A stretch of 64,000 nt of DNA from Plasmopara viticola (GCA_001695595.3 MBPM02000074.1:248001-312000); one strand, 5' to 3'; counted from the first letter of the stretch, positions 1 to 11,165 are shown. The notes: generated by a model from the sequence alone, not told the origin. Translations and numbers: made by a program.

Positions 1-100
1 GATTCATACATAGACGGTTCGTTCCAACGTCTTTTAAACCTTCAATTTAATAACATGGCTCCTGTTCATTTATGTACAAGTAAATTCAGAAGATGCAATT

Positions 101-111
101 GGTACTACACT
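101..111. repeat. Target-site duplication, left copy (LINE derivative 1)
   Basis: The 11-mer ggtactacact lies immediately left of the LINE-derived element and recurs exactly at 1263-1273 immediately right of it. The bases just outside differ, so the match is exactly 11 bp. This is the expected footprint of target-primed reverse transcription. Confidence 0.85.
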
Positions 112-1262
112 GTAATGTAATGTAATGTATTACGTTATCGCGTTGCCAAGGTATGCACGTGCTAGGCTCAGTCTGGCTAGTCCACGGCATAGAGTGGTGT
201 CCGCATACGTCGAGTCTCGTTCGGCGGGCAGTGCATCCAGCACCGAAGTCAAATGGGTCTTCCATTTCTTTCGGTCTTGTGCAAGGGTACGTACCACTTC
301 GAGGTCTTGTGCTGTCCGGAGTCGAAAGCCGGAGCCACGGGAAACAAGGTTGTGGTCGAGTGTCGAGGGGAGCGTGGTGCGGGGACGTCCGCGCCATTTT
401 GCTGCGGTGGAGAAGAAGTAGGCACGCATCTGGAGGTTAGCTGGAATGTCGGGATAGCGGCGAAGTACATGGCCAAACAGGCGCCAGCGAGCTTGTGTCA
501 GTCGTAGTCTCAGCGGCCGCTCATCACAGAGGTCGTAGAGTCTTGCATTCGAAATGGGTCGGGGGTAGCGATAGCCAAGAGCGTAGCGAAGCTGGCGGCG
601 ATGGAAACTCTCGAGGCCGTGGAGCTCTGACTTGGTAAGAGCCCAGTTGTACAGCAGAATCGGTAGAACGTAGGTGTTGTACAATCGAATGCGTGTCTTG
701 GGTGAGATGAACGTGGGGCGGAGCCAGACGGACCAGAGGCGGTGGAGCGCGAGGGTGGCCAGGGACTTGCGTCGGGATAGATCTTTGATATCGCCGAGAA
801 GTGTTCCGAGCTTCTTACTGTGGTGCCAGGTTTCTTCTCGGGATCGGGCGTGTCGAGTGGCGCCCGACGGGTTGCAGTGGCGGCGGATTTCGGTGACTTC
901 GGTCTTGGCTTCGTTTTTTTTTTTCAGGGTTAGAAGGAAGTCATCAATGCGGTGCTCACCTCTATCGTAGATCTTGGTTTCTCGGAGGCCAAGGATATCG
1001 ACGCGGTAGCGCCGAAGATCTTCGGGGAGTGTTACGTGCTTCTTGCGCTTCGAACCTAGAGAATTCACATTAAAGAAGCCAATCCGGATGCGGTTGGCGC
1101 GATTAAGGGCGTGGAAGGGGGTTTGGCCTGGTGCTGGAGACCGTCGCGTCGAGGGTGAGACTCGTTAGAGACCTGCAGATGCCCGAGAGCACCTGCCCGA
1201 AGCGCGCGAGCATCAAGCCCCCGCGCTTGGAAGGAGGGCGTCACCCCAACCTTTTCCGAAAA
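112..1262 (-). mobile_element. Internally deleted non-LTR retrotransposon (LINE derivative 1)
   Basis: This is a minus-strand non-LTR element of about 1.15 kb with an intact-looking 5' end near 1262 (reverse complement of the gcgtcaccccaacctt segment), a 3' end at 112 made of tandem TTACA-like repeats, and flanking 11-bp direct repeats. The interior fuses the beginning of an endonuclease-like domain to the C-terminal part of the reverse transcriptase protein. A full LINE encodes roughly 3 kb or more between these points, so most of the endonuclease and the RT core are missing. A T-run on the plus strand near 911-922 lies close to the junction. A shorter derivative with the same two termini sits at 57000-57329. 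This copy cannot encode an active RT and would need helper proteins in trans. Confidence 0.85.
130..1068 (-). pseudogene. LINE ORF remnant: endonuclease start fused to RT C-terminus
   Basis: A 312-codon open frame. Residues about 1-45 resemble the opening of an APE-type LINE endonuclease (the stretch DILGLRETKIYD, with the Glu-Thr-Lys signature). Residues about 85-200 resemble the region C-terminal to the RT fingers/palm of LINE polyproteins, with IRLYNTYVLPILLYNWALTK and a downstream FHRRQLRYALG block. There is no FADD-type RT catalytic box and no complete endonuclease, so it is a non-functional product of an internal deletion that happens to keep the frame open. Frame retention across the junction could be chance or could reflect a young event. 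It is not a host gene. Confidence 0.75.
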
Positions 1263-1273
1263 GGTACTACACT
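1263..1273. repeat. Target-site duplication, right copy (LINE derivative 1)
   Basis: An exact repeat of the 11-mer at 101-111, abutting the 5' end of the minus-strand element. It shows that both element ends were created in one integration. Confidence 0.85.
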
Positions 1274-4200
1274 AGTAATGATTTACGTTTTATGACTAAT
1301 GATGGTACTAAACTGATCATTTTAGGAGGAACCAAGGCTGGAAGAGTAAAAATTGGCACTATGCTCGTTTAGGGGCATCTGGTTCTGTTTAATCTACTAC
1401 AGAAGCGGGTGGTCTTGGAGTAAGTTATTTTTTTAGAGACAGGTGGTTAAGTAAGTACGAGTGGTCCTATTTCAAGCGTTGGGGTCTCCTTAAAGTGTAG
1501 TAGTGCGATATTAGCTGGAAGCGGTGTTTACACAACGTCTGGCGGAAAGACTTGATAGATAATATGCTAAAAGTAAAACACCTTTTTTTTAGATACCGAA
1601 ATCAAAATGATTCAACACTTTTACAACTAGGATACAAAGAACAAGATTTACTCAAACCCAATCTACCCCATCGCGTTAATTTTATCAACGTCGAAAATCT
1701 ACCGATAGAAGACAAAAAAGCATATTTTTTTCATTTTCTTGAAGAAAAATTATATCATTTTTGATCTTTTAAAAGCCCACAGTGAAAGCTGAAAACGTGA
1801 ATTCCCTACACGCCGCAATTGTGTTGAGTGGTGTGACCCGGTCAGAATATCTATTGTCAAACTTTGCACAGCAATTACTGCTTCATCTGCTTTCTTGCCC
1901 TTGCAATCTGACCTCTTTTACGTTGTTAAAAGTTTTAATTCCCCCACATCTACTGCTCTTCTCAAGATGTAACAACTTAAGGTATAGCGTCCGAAGCAGC
2001 ATTTGAAATTCCAAACATGCAGCGTTAGCTAATGAAAAATCTAAATTATATGCAGTCGTAGTTCCAGCAAGGACACTAGAGTTAGTTTTACTTCCGATGA
2101 AGTTCTAGATTTCTTAAAAAAAACCTTTAGTCAAGATCTTCGTTTATGACTTCTTTGAAAGGGTTAAGACAAACATCTTACACTTGAAGAGATAGCAAAC
2201 TATGCATTTAGCGTATCCAATGACCCTTCATCGTAGTTTTAGGTGTGTGGCATGTCAACTGGTGTCCTCCATTTGAGTTAAAATTAAAACTCTCGCCCAT
2301 TGTATTGAGCGGGGAACTTCTTATTGGAGCAGTCACGTTTTCATTTTATGTGCGCGAAGGAAGCGTGGGAGGACTAAGTTAAAGCTGTCGTGTACTTGCT
2401 TGTTGCCAACATTAGCTTTAAAGAGTCAAGATTGTTCACATTAATGTAAAAAAAGCCGCAAGTAAATGTCCAAAAGAAACACTCCATATATTTTTCGCAC
2501 TAAGCAATACTTCATCACCTTTTCAATTTATCTATTTCGTGTCTGTCAGACAATATGCGAATGCGATCGCTTCTGTTGAGATGTAAATTATACTTAGCCG
2601 ACTCTTTGCAAAGTCGAGGATTTGATTTTTAGTAAAGCTGGTCTCGCATTAGAGACTTGGCGTAAAACGTTTTTGCAAGGCTCTTTATCACATATTTAAA
2701 AAAATAAAAGGTAGCCGACGCTAGGGTGTCTCAGGCAATCTACATAAGCAGATGCGGAAGTGTAGATGCGTATATTATATAGTTGAGTGAACAGCTTAAG
2801 TAAGTTATTGGCCCACAAAATCAAGAACTTGCGCTTGAAGTGCACAGTTTGTCCTTAAGCACACGAATGTTCTATTTTCTGTTTGACTATCTGTCTTTGA
2901 ATAGTCGGAGTATTGAGATCTCAACAGTCATGACAACGTTTGTTAAAGCGCGATGGTAACCTGCAAATCATTTTTCGACACTTTCATGTCGAGAAGATCA
3001 TTTTACAAAAAGTCCGTATCCATAAACAGAATTTTTGTTCGTAACCTGGGCAACTTGTCTGGAACAGATATCTTATGCACGCGGTACTATGCCGGGTTTG
3101 TCATAAAGCTCTAGCAAGCCAAAGACAAAGGCTATGCGTATGGGCTTCCAACAGTCCACCAGTATCGTGCGGTTCTGCAAAGGAGCCGACGTGTAAGTTG
3201 CAGACTTAAGCGTGTATTCTTAATTCATATTTGAACCTAAGACGATCTCATACTGCAGGTATCAAAACAACGATGTAGAATATATACGACGGAATCACTT
3301 TAAACTGTAGAGCACAGTGTGCTCACTCATCCAGATGCAACTGCAATCGCTTTCGACGAGTTTCGACTATGGTTTTTTTCCGCCTGCGGTGAGAATTACA
3401 TTAGAGCGGTTTCGATCGATATTCGCTTATATGTCCAAAAATTGTGTTCGTTTATTTTGGGTTTAACCCTGCTGATGCCGACAACTTTCGAATCTGGCCT
3501 GCGCAAACGCACATCGGTAAGTACGTTATGGCTTGCATTGAATGTTATATTCCACAAAAATGAAAGCTATCTTGTCCTTCATGGTTTGAAGAAACCACAT
3601 AAGTCTAAGAACCAAAAAAGATCACTGGTGCGTGTGTTGTGACAAAGGTCCCTTTGTTACGATCGGGGTAGTTGGTTTTAGCAGCCCTAAAATTCCTGGA
3701 CTGGAACGAATGTTTACCATTCTTACAGCGTTATAACCAATGACATAAGCGCAAGAAACGCTTTAAGATTCGCAGAGTCCGAAATTGGAGCCTGATGTAG
3801 TTTTTTCTTGATGCTAGCTGGTGCTAGCATTCCCAGCATGACATATTTTCTTTTCACACAGATCCCATAATGGCTTCATGAGAACCGCACATACTCATGC
3901 GTATTACTGCAAGGTAAACAGGTGGCATAGCGGTCAATAATTATCTTGAACTTTAAGTCTTGCCTAAGAAAGCTCTCAACGGGCCTTCAGAGCCGACTAG
4001 TTTCCTTAAAAGCAAATTTTGAAAAAGGCAATCTTAAGTCATGGCGGGATGAAAGCCCGTAATGATCGAAATAATTAAGTAAACAAGCAGTTACTCGTCG
4101 ACGAGTCTTTGTAGCATTACTAAACACTTCCGTTCAACAGAGATGAAACGACCAGAAGACTCAACTGCACGCTAAATACCAGGTAATTTTATCGCCAGAG

Positions 4201-4385
4201 CATCTGGCCTTCGCCCCTAAAATACTTTGTAATTACTTTGTAATGTAGTACTGTACTCATGCAAGGATATTGATAGCATTGCACCTCTTTTTTTCGACTA
4301 ATAAGACTCTTAGTCTCTACCGGTTTTATTTTTATCCAGTCGCACTGTCGAACGTCCCCCCACGCCACGAGCAGCAGACGCTGGA
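1274..4385. other. Gene-poor AT-rich stretch with decayed coding traces
   Basis: About 3.1 kb without a convincing gene. A plus-strand frame around 1290-1370 reads like a structural protein (includes TNDGTKLIILGGTKAGRVK) but is soon interrupted. A 70-codon frame at 1552-1764 and a 107-codon frame at 3319-3642 have no recognisable domain. The trace at 1290-1560 might be another virus-like remnant like those at 9-34 kb, but I could not show this. No RNA gene or tandem repeat was seen. The last few hundred bases should hold the promoter of the 4386 gene. Confidence 0.5.
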
Positions 4386-5639
4386 ATGACATCGTACCTA
4401 CCGACGCTGCTACGCACTAAGCGAAAATTGTCGGGCCCCGTGTCTTGGGGTTCAATGGACGAGAAAAATTATATGTCTTGGCACGAGATTAACAGTGCTC
4501 CCGTGACGGTTGGAGGGGGACGCAGCCCGAGGCATTGGTGTGACTCGGTGGACGTTCGCGAGGTGGCAAGTTTCGTGCTCTTTGTAATCTTTGTGGTGGC
4601 CAATGTGGGTCTTGGTGTCATAGTGTGGATCACTTTTTTTAAATTTATCATCAGACCGGATCAACATCGATCCCGTGCAACTTGGGGTGGCATCTGGCTA
4701 CTTATTGCTAGTACTTTCTTCTATATCCGACGCCTTGTACGCTCCCGAGTGGATGTTCATTTGCGCGGTGTCATGGACCATGCCGAAATTTTTGTCGCCA
4801 TGTCGCTCGTCATGATTTTTTCCGTCAACATTTCGTTCTACCTACACGTACCAACTACAATGCCACTTAAAGACGTGGGCTTTATGCTCATTCCTGAGCA
4901 AGGTCTCCACTCTAAGTGGCGACCCGTGAGCGATATCTTGACTGCCGGTGTGCCTATCATGTTTCTCTTCCAGACCTTTTTTATGACACGACCAAATCGC
5001 TGTCGTGTTGTGTCGTCCTTCTTCCGAGTCGCCACCATCTGCTACTTCTTTCGGATGCTGACCGTGTCTGTGACGTCGCTTCCAGGACCAGCGCCGCACT
5101 GTCGCGCTGGCAGTCCCGACTACTTCCCACCGACTTCTTGGATCGATATCGTAACGCGTGTTGGTCCCATCTACGGCAATTACAATTCCTGTGGAGATTT
5201 AATCTTTTCTGGTCACATGGCGTACACCGTTTCGGCTGTGTTGTTATATTTACGGAATCTGGATCGCAACTTTTCCGGTTGCATAGCTTCTAAGCTACGC
5301 TGGGCATGCGGCATGGCGTATTTGATCGTTTTGGCTGTGCTCTGTATCGCTGGCCGCAAGCACTATACGGTCGACGTGGTGCTTGGGCTGATCATTTCGA
5401 CGCTAGTCTTTTTCCATTTTGAGCACAGCTGGACACCGCTTTGTTTCCAGGTACCGCACGGCTTGCCCCCACTAGGCGATTTGCAGCAAATGTACGGAAC
5501 ACAGTGGCGTCGGCGCTTTAGCATGGACGTGACTGACGAAGAGTTGGTAGAAATAAATGACGGGGAGGGAGGCGAGGAATTCCGAAGATTGTTAAAGACA
5601 AACGCGTCAACATACAATCAGGTCCAGCTTATCTGCTAA
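4386..5639 (+). CDS. Sphingomyelin synthase-like (PAP2-type) membrane phosphotransferase
   Basis: A 417-residue single-exon polytopic membrane protein. Hydrophobic segments fall at about residues 60-85, 103-120, 137-158, 190-208, 220-235 and after 300. The family signature is clear: CGDLIFSGH at about residues 269-277 (motif D3) and HYTVDVVLG at about 325-333 (motif D4), supplying the His-His-Asp triad of sphingomyelin/ceramide-phosphoethanolamine synthases (PAP2_C family). Enzymes of this family move a phosphobase from a glycerophospholipid to ceramide in Golgi or plasma membrane. Whether this one makes sphingomyelin, ceramide phosphoethanolamine or inositol phosphoceramide cannot be told from sequence. 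The first Met (4386) is used, but Met24 is a plausible alternative. The gene lies head-to-tail with the BAT2-like gene. Confidence 0.9.
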   Translation: MTSYLPTLLRTKRKLSGPVSWGSMDEKNYMSWHEINSAPVTVGGGRSPRHWCDSVDVREVASFVLFVIFVVANVGLGVIVWITFFKFIIRPDQHRSRATWGGIWLLIASTFFYIRRLVRSRVDVHLRGVMDHAEIFVAMSLVMIFSVNISFYLHVPTTMPLKDVGFMLIPEQGLHSKWRPVSDILTAGVPIMFLFQTFFMTRPNRCRVVSSFFRVATICYFFRMLTVSVTSLPGPAPHCRAGSPDYFPPTSWIDIVTRVGPIYGNYNSCGDLIFSGHMAYTVSAVLLYLRNLDRNFSGCIASKLRWACGMAYLIVLAVLCIAGRKHYTVDVVLGLIISTLVFFHFEHSWTPLCFQVPHGLPPLGDLQQMYGTQWRRRFSMDVTDEELVEINDGEGGEEFRRLLKTNASTYNQVQLIC

Positions 5640-5911
5640 TTACTCTTCCGGCTTGTACTAATATAGACAATTCTTAATCAATCTTTCTCGCAAGCCAGAG
5701 CGTAGGGTACCAATTGGTTTGGCCTTGCGACACAATCGCCTCTTACGCTCTCAGCATATATATCTCAAGTTTTGACAGCCTTTATTTAGATAGACTGGGC
5801 GAACAGAGATGCGTATACTTTACCCTTGTTGAACCTGTTTCTATAACCGAAAGAAGCTTGAAAAGCCTTAACGTCATCTGCTCACCTCGCACACGCTCGT
5901 CCTGTACCTCT

Positions 5912-8461
5912 ATGAACACAACAACCAACGCGAAGCCCAAGACCAGATTCTCTAGTCGCAATCTCAACGTCGTTTATAAGGCGCCACTGAGGACGAAGCC
6001 GTTACCTGACCATGCGACTGGACCACTACAGCGCCTCAATAGCCGTATGGTAGTGCTCGGACGTACATCTGTGGCACCTCCAGCGCCGCTCAATACACCC
6101 AGTATGAAGAGAGAGGGACAAGTCCTTGACGTTCGCGTAAGCCTCGTTCCCGCGAGCTCGCATTGGGCCGAGCGCGCTGACGTACCACAGAAAATTGAGA
6201 CCCCGGAGCGTTCTTTGGCTCCCAGTGACGATGTTGGGCCAATAGCAGCCACAGGGAAGGTCTGGACGCCTGAAAGTGTGGCCGAGCATCTTTATACTGA
6301 CAGATCATCTCTACCTATTAAAAACTCGATGGCCGAAAACTCAGGACGCTGGGGAGACGACGCAGTTGAGCACGACATTGTTCAGAAGAGTCTTTATCGC
6401 CAGATGCAGAAAGAAAGAGACTTTCCTGGATTACATGGGGCAGCAAATACGACGCAAATGCTTCGAACCGTTACAACGTCACCTCCACCACACTCAAAAC
6501 AACAGTATGGAAGAGCAACGGGCCGATGGGTGCATTATAATGGTGAAATACCCCGTTCTGACTGTTGGTCCCGTGGCCACGATGGTCGCCGTGAAGAAGA
6601 TCATTGGGCAAGAGACTATCCTGTCTCGAAGTGCGATGATCAAAGACCTGGTGGCTGTCGTTTTCAGCCCTGCGAGGCTTCTGGTCGAGATGGCAGAGGC
6701 CAACCCTCTGACTCGAGCGATAGCAAGGCAATTTCCTCCATCTTAATTGACAAATACACTGACTTTAGTCGCAGCGGCGCACGTGCTGGCATTGTGGCAT
6801 CTGGCGACCAAGACTGTCGTGTGGACCATGATGGACTGGCTTACCGAGACGGATTGGCGCTGAATCAAGCGCCTGCAGTAAATTCAATCTTAGACCAGGA
6901 ATCTGTTTGTGCTTGGGGGCGAGCTGGAAGGAATTGGCCTGGGAAGGAGAAACTAGCTGACAGCATTACCGATGAATCTCCAGCTTTGTCTACTGATCCC
7001 AGTCTCAGTCCATTGCAAGACGCGGAACGTCCAAAGATGTTGTTTGATCCGAAAACGGGAGAGATGGTCAAGGCTTCAGAAATTCTTGGCTCCGGCAAGC
7101 GACAACCAGGTGGTCGAAGTAGTATTGTCAAAAATGTAGCAAAATTAGACTCAAAGGATGCTTCCCAGCGACTAAATGGACAGGTGAAGGCACAGTCAAA
7201 GGGGTCTATGAAGTTGACGAGAAGGAGTCGTCAAACAGATGATAGAATAGCTGCTGCCGTGGCTGATGGGAGTGTGGGCGATAGCAAGTTTGTGCAGAAA
7301 GTGGAGGCTACCGAGGACGTCACTGAACGATCAACCTCCGTCGCGTCGAGTAGCGTGTGCACAGAATCAACAGAGAACAAGTTGCTGACAAGAAAATGCA
7401 AGGAGAAGCGGTCTCGAAAGGTCTCTGGAGGAAAGCCTGCGCGATCTACCTTGTCCTGTCAAGAGCAATCAAGGCCGCAGCTGGCTGCAGCGAACGCGCG
7501 TGCAGACCTGAGGCCTAACAATTCCATAACGACAGATTGTGGTCGGCAAAATGAATCTTTGGCAAGCAAGAAGGGCATTTCAAAAAAATCTCGACGTCGC
7601 TCAAGTGGAAAAGCGTCGGCGATGACCACACAACCGTTACAAGAAACGCCCTCGACACTTACTCCCTTTAAACGGACTGAGGACGAAACTAGTGAAGATG
7701 CAGTAGGGCCATTGATTGTGCAGGAAGAGATTGAAGTGAGGACTTTAAACGATGGGTTTGAAACGGTAAAGTCACGACGGGTTGTTCTGCTCGAGAAGAA
7801 ACAGCTACGTGAGCGGCTGGCGTCAATCGAAACGGCTGACTTGGGACCTGACAAAGAGAAATGTTCCTCGGCAATGCAGTCGAAAAAAGGAAAAGACGTT
7901 AGAAAACATTGCGCTTCGGCTGTGACGATGATGGACATGCAAACGCCGTCAAAACCTCGTGTGGAAGCTGGCAAAACGTGTAAAAGTGCGAGACAAACCG
8001 TTCGAGACCGAAAGCACAAGCAGAAGCTCAAGCATGTAAAGCAGGCGGTACATTTGAAGAGCGAGAAAGTGTCAGCGAATACGGATACGAGCGAGTCTAT
8101 CGATACAATTGCAGCGACGGTGCAAGCAGGTGGCCAGAGGAAGGCAACTGAGCAAGATGCAGGAGAAGCTCCAGCGGAGTCGCCTTGCTTGAAGGAGTGT
8201 GAACGATACGTGAAGACGGTTGTCGCGACGAAGGACAAGCGCAAGCAAAAGCAGCATAGCTCAAGTTGCAATTTACTGGGTGATCAAACCGCGTCGGAAT
8301 ACAGTGCTAGGGCAAAGCCTTCTTCAGAAATTTGCAATCAGAAGGCGCTTACGACGATGAAGCAACGGAGAACAGCCACTAAATCGAGACCGAAGCAAAC
8401 TCGTTTGATGTACGTAGTAAAGACGTCGGTGTCGCCTAGCAGCACGTCTAGCGCTGCCTAG
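5912..8461 (+). CDS. BAT2/PRRC2 N-terminal-domain protein, large Lys/Ser-rich
   Basis: The open frame runs from 5714, but the first 66 codons are hydrophobic and atypical, so I prefer Met67 at 5912, giving about 849 residues. Just after it comes a segment like the BAT2 (PRRC2) N-terminal domain: NLNVVYKAP, then LQRLNSRMVVLGR, then APPAPLNTPSMKRE, then VSLVPASSHWAER. This matches the order in animal PRRC2 proteins (short hydrophobic motif, SLG-like motif, PPPANLPSLK-like motif, VSLVP..W). The remainder is low-complexity, rich in Lys, Arg, Ser and Gln, mostly disordered, with a conserved-looking MLFDPKTGEMVKASEILG near the middle. PRRC2 proteins are linked to RNA and translation initiation; function here is inferred. 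The last 850 bp and the 3' flank are duplicated as a pseudogene at 25.77 kb. Confidence 0.7.
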   Translation: MNTTTNAKPKTRFSSRNLNVVYKAPLRTKPLPDHATGPLQRLNSRMVVLGRTSVAPPAPLNTPSMKREGQVLDVRVSLVPASSHWAERADVPQKIETPERSLAPSDDVGPIAATGKVWTPESVAEHLYTDRSSLPIKNSMAENSGRWGDDAVEHDIVQKSLYRQMQKERDFPGLHGAANTTQMLRTVTTSPPPHSKQQYGRATGRWVHYNGEIPRSDCWSRGHDGRREEDHWARDYPVSKCDDQRPGGCRFQPCEASGRDGRGQPSDSSDSKAISSILIDKYTDFSRSGARAGIVASGDQDCRVDHDGLAYRDGLALNQAPAVNSILDQESVCAWGRAGRNWPGKEKLADSITDESPALSTDPSLSPLQDAERPKMLFDPKTGEMVKASEILGSGKRQPGGRSSIVKNVAKLDSKDASQRLNGQVKAQSKGSMKLTRRSRQTDDRIAAAVADGSVGDSKFVQKVEATEDVTERSTSVASSSVCTESTENKLLTRKCKEKRSRKVSGGKPARSTLSCQEQSRPQLAAANARADLRPNNSITTDCGRQNESLASKKGISKKSRRRSSGKASAMTTQPLQETPSTLTPFKRTEDETSEDAVGPLIVQEEIEVRTLNDGFETVKSRRVVLLEKKQLRERLASIETADLGPDKEKCSSAMQSKKGKDVRKHCASAVTMMDMQTPSKPRVEAGKTCKSARQTVRDRKHKQKLKHVKQAVHLKSEKVSANTDTSESIDTIAATVQAGGQRKATEQDAGEAPAESPCLKECERYVKTVVATKDKRKQKQHSSSCNLLGDQTASEYSARAKPSSEICNQKALTTMKQRRTATKSRPKQTRLMYVVKTSVSPSSTSSAA

Positions 8462-8998
8462 GTACTAAGAGGTTGGCCTTAGGTAAGTTACGTGTATAGT
8501 ATACACTTACAGAATGCGAATGTTTAAGTTGCTTTTAATCCAGCGACAAATGTTTATGCTGACTTGGGAGTCGCGAATGCTGTTGACGCAACGAGTAGAA
8601 CAGGAGTAGTACAACTGGCGTCAGAAAATGTATCATTACTATAGTAATTGTACTTGTTCCTTAGCAGTTTCTTTGATTGAATACAGCTGAGGCCTTTCCG
8701 GCACGGCAACGTACGTCGACCGCGATAACTTTCGTTTGCTCATCATAGTACTTCAGTTTACCACTGGGTACAGGGTGCAGATCTGATTCGAAGTTTTAAA
8801 TCATCGCGCACAAAATCGAATTAGCGAAAGTAGCTGCTGATTATCAACCACATCAAGCATGCGTTCAATAGACCGCCAGAGATTATTTGCAGTAAGAGCG
8901 AGTGACTGCATCGATTCGTGACTTCAAGCTATTTGAAGAAGCTTAAGTCTCTGACCCTGCTTATCGTCGATGTGTACCAGTCTAAATATTAGTGAGAA
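8462..8998 (+). repeat. BAT2 3' flank, copy A of a triplicated spacer
   Basis: Non-coding DNA just after the BAT2-like stop codon. Matching sequence follows the BAT2 pseudogene at about 26600-27410 (copy B) and precedes the HSF gene at about 34661-35290 (copy C). A shared core is gtacaactggcgtcagaaaa near 8610, with slightly diverged versions near 26780 and 34720. Other shared blocks include the text around gccactgggtgcag/aaatgcaca and a block around atgcgttcaa. Divergence between copies suggests an old duplication. Confidence 0.75.
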
Positions 8999-9344
8999 AA
9001 TTAAGATGTGTCTCCACTTCGAATTTCTTAACAAGGGTAACTCGTATATGAGGAGATGAGAAAGAATAAGGGTGAAACAAATTTGCCGCATCGACGATAG
9101 TTACGTGAATCGGCTTCGTAAAACCCCATTCATATTTGAGAAATACCCGAAGCTTGTCGAAGTTTACAGGTTGAATAATATATCAATGATAGAATTAAAT
9201 GATATCGACAACCTACGCGGTGAAGAATTCGATCATATCACCCGTTAGGAGATCTTAGAAGAGCTCTTGCTCACTCTCAACCAATACAAGCACGTTGGTT
9301 TCCTAGCAACCAGCGTAAAAACCTTGAATTAAAATAGACTAAGG

Positions 9345-11090
9345 TACATCACGCGCCATCAGGCGGCTAACGTCAGCGATGAGGACGAGGTCACTTAGAG
9401 ACCACGTCTGAAGGTCAAGAAGGCTATTCTTTAGCTCAGGAGTTAACTCACCGTAGATCGAAGCAATCTTAGCGATCTCATTAGTAAACTGGTGAGAGTC
9501 ATAGTCATGGCTGATGTCGAAAGTCTGCTCCGAATTTATGTGGACGTTAAAGTTGCAATTGCTCGAACCAGGGTGATAAGTTCAATGAGCCAGACCGAAA
9601 GGACCTTGAACATCCTGGACGGCAGCAAAAGCAAACTACCAAGAAGAATAACATACTTGGCATTCTTAGCACTAGCCGCTGGCTGTAGGTCGAATGTGAT
9701 ATTGACCTGAGTCAATTGCTCACCTGTTCCAGCACGCTAATTAAGCCATTGAGCATAGCAGTCGTTGTATCAAACCTTTTGAATGGGCCTAGAGAGGATA
9801 GCCGGGGATTTTCAATGATCAATAAGAGCATGCAGTCTAGAAGTTGTGAAAGATACGGGTTTCATTATTTGTATGTGTACGTGCATTGACAAATGCTTCC
9901 CAAGAAAGTCAAATCAACGTTACTGAGAGCATTGTTCATTGGATCATAATTTGCTGACGAAGAAATTATTACTGGACAGGTGTTACCACTCGAAATTATA
10001 GTACTCATCAGCGTCATTCTAGTAGAGCTATCAATATCAATAGCTGAAGTACCCTTATGTACACGGAAACGAAGTCGATTTGTGGATTAGCCATCAAGTT
10101 GAGCTCCTTGAAAATCGGATGTAAATCAGTAAGGTTATTTTTAAGCATAGAGTCCACGCTACCATAATAAAATCAGTTGTACTAGTGCCAGCTTCAAACG
10201 CACCACGACCAAGATTGCTAGCAATCGTAGTGATTACTGATAAAGCACCAGTAGTTGGCCACGTTGTAGATGAGTCAGTGCCGGCATTAGAATACTAAGA
10301 AAAAAACTTAACCAAAGCCGTAGCCAAAATTGCACCTGCGGTGAAGGTGGCAGAGATTGCCGTGTTATTCGAATCTCCGTCTCTAGTGAAAGCGGTCGCT
10401 GCACTGTACTTGGTTAATTAAGCAGCATCTGGTTATAAAAATGATTCCACATCATGCTTTTCAGCATGACGAGAACCATATCCACTTTACGATGTGTTGT
10501 TAGGCTATTAACTAAAGCATAGTTGCCACATTTCCTCAAATTGCGGACGTGCTCACAACAAGCTGCCAATGTTTCCAGAAATGTCAAACTCACCATGATT
10601 TAGATCATATAATACAGAATAGATTACGATCCAAAATTGTTTTCACTCGGTCCAAACGATCATTTACTGGAGAATTATGCGCATTTAGGCCACCAGTAAA
10701 AAGTTTACATTCATTAGCAGCAGAGATAGCATAGTATATATGCCCTTTATGATTAATCGCAGAAAACGATCCATCGCAACAATGGTCTTACCATTTAGCT
10801 CCAGAGACATAAATCGATGACGTTCCGGTTTCCGCACTTCAGCAAAACGCATAATCAGTTGGTTGCATTCTGCACACTCTAAGCATGGGTGTTCTTCTTT
10901 CGAAAAAGAACTTTATGGAAGCATGATATAGGCATCGCGGAGCGAAGCGAATTCTTCACTTCCATTAAGCTGGAACGTAACATGAATAGTATTCGCTCTG
11001 TTTTAATAAGAACCCTAGTTCAGATCGATAACAAATGGTACGCGCTTGCCAAAGAGACCTTAATCTCCGAATCACTCTTGGGCGAGCTCT
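9345..11090 (-). pseudogene. Virion-like protein remnant of Polinton copy A
   Basis: Successive minus-strand frames read as one decayed protein. From N- to C-terminal the visible pieces are a strand-rich segment with TIHVTFQLNGSEEFASLRD (about 10950-11010), a Cys pair CLECAEC (about 10875), a Thr/Ser-rich middle with TTWPTTGALSVITTIAS, and a C-terminal block with YDSHQFTNEIAKIASIYGEL ending near 9345. The homologous copy at 27.8-29.3 kb has the same order, with different stops and shifts, which shows that the frame was once coding. I do not recognise the family. A capsid or other structural role is an inference from context and composition only. Confidence 0.5.
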
Positions 11091-11165
11091 AGTAAAGGAA
11101 TTGGTCGTAAAGTTGTTTCAGACTTCGTTGAGATTTTGTACGGCATGCAATAAACTTTCTCCAAA

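Noticed and set aside
3319..3642. 107-codon plus frame
   Set aside because: No motif, promoter context or repeat copy supports it.
6276..6746. 156-codon plus frame overlapping the BAT2-like gene
   Set aside because: A +1-frame shadow inside a longer, better supported coding frame.
7459..8271. 270-codon minus-strand open frame opposite the BAT2-like gene
   Set aside because: It is an antisense shadow caused by the Lys/Ser-rich codon composition of the sense gene. The peptide is Ser/Phe/Cys-rich with no domain, and the sense strand explains the region.
10889..11092. 67-codon plus frame before the protease remnant
   Set aside because: The minus strand here aligns as protein with copy B, including the segment before the Cys pair, so the plus frame is antisense.
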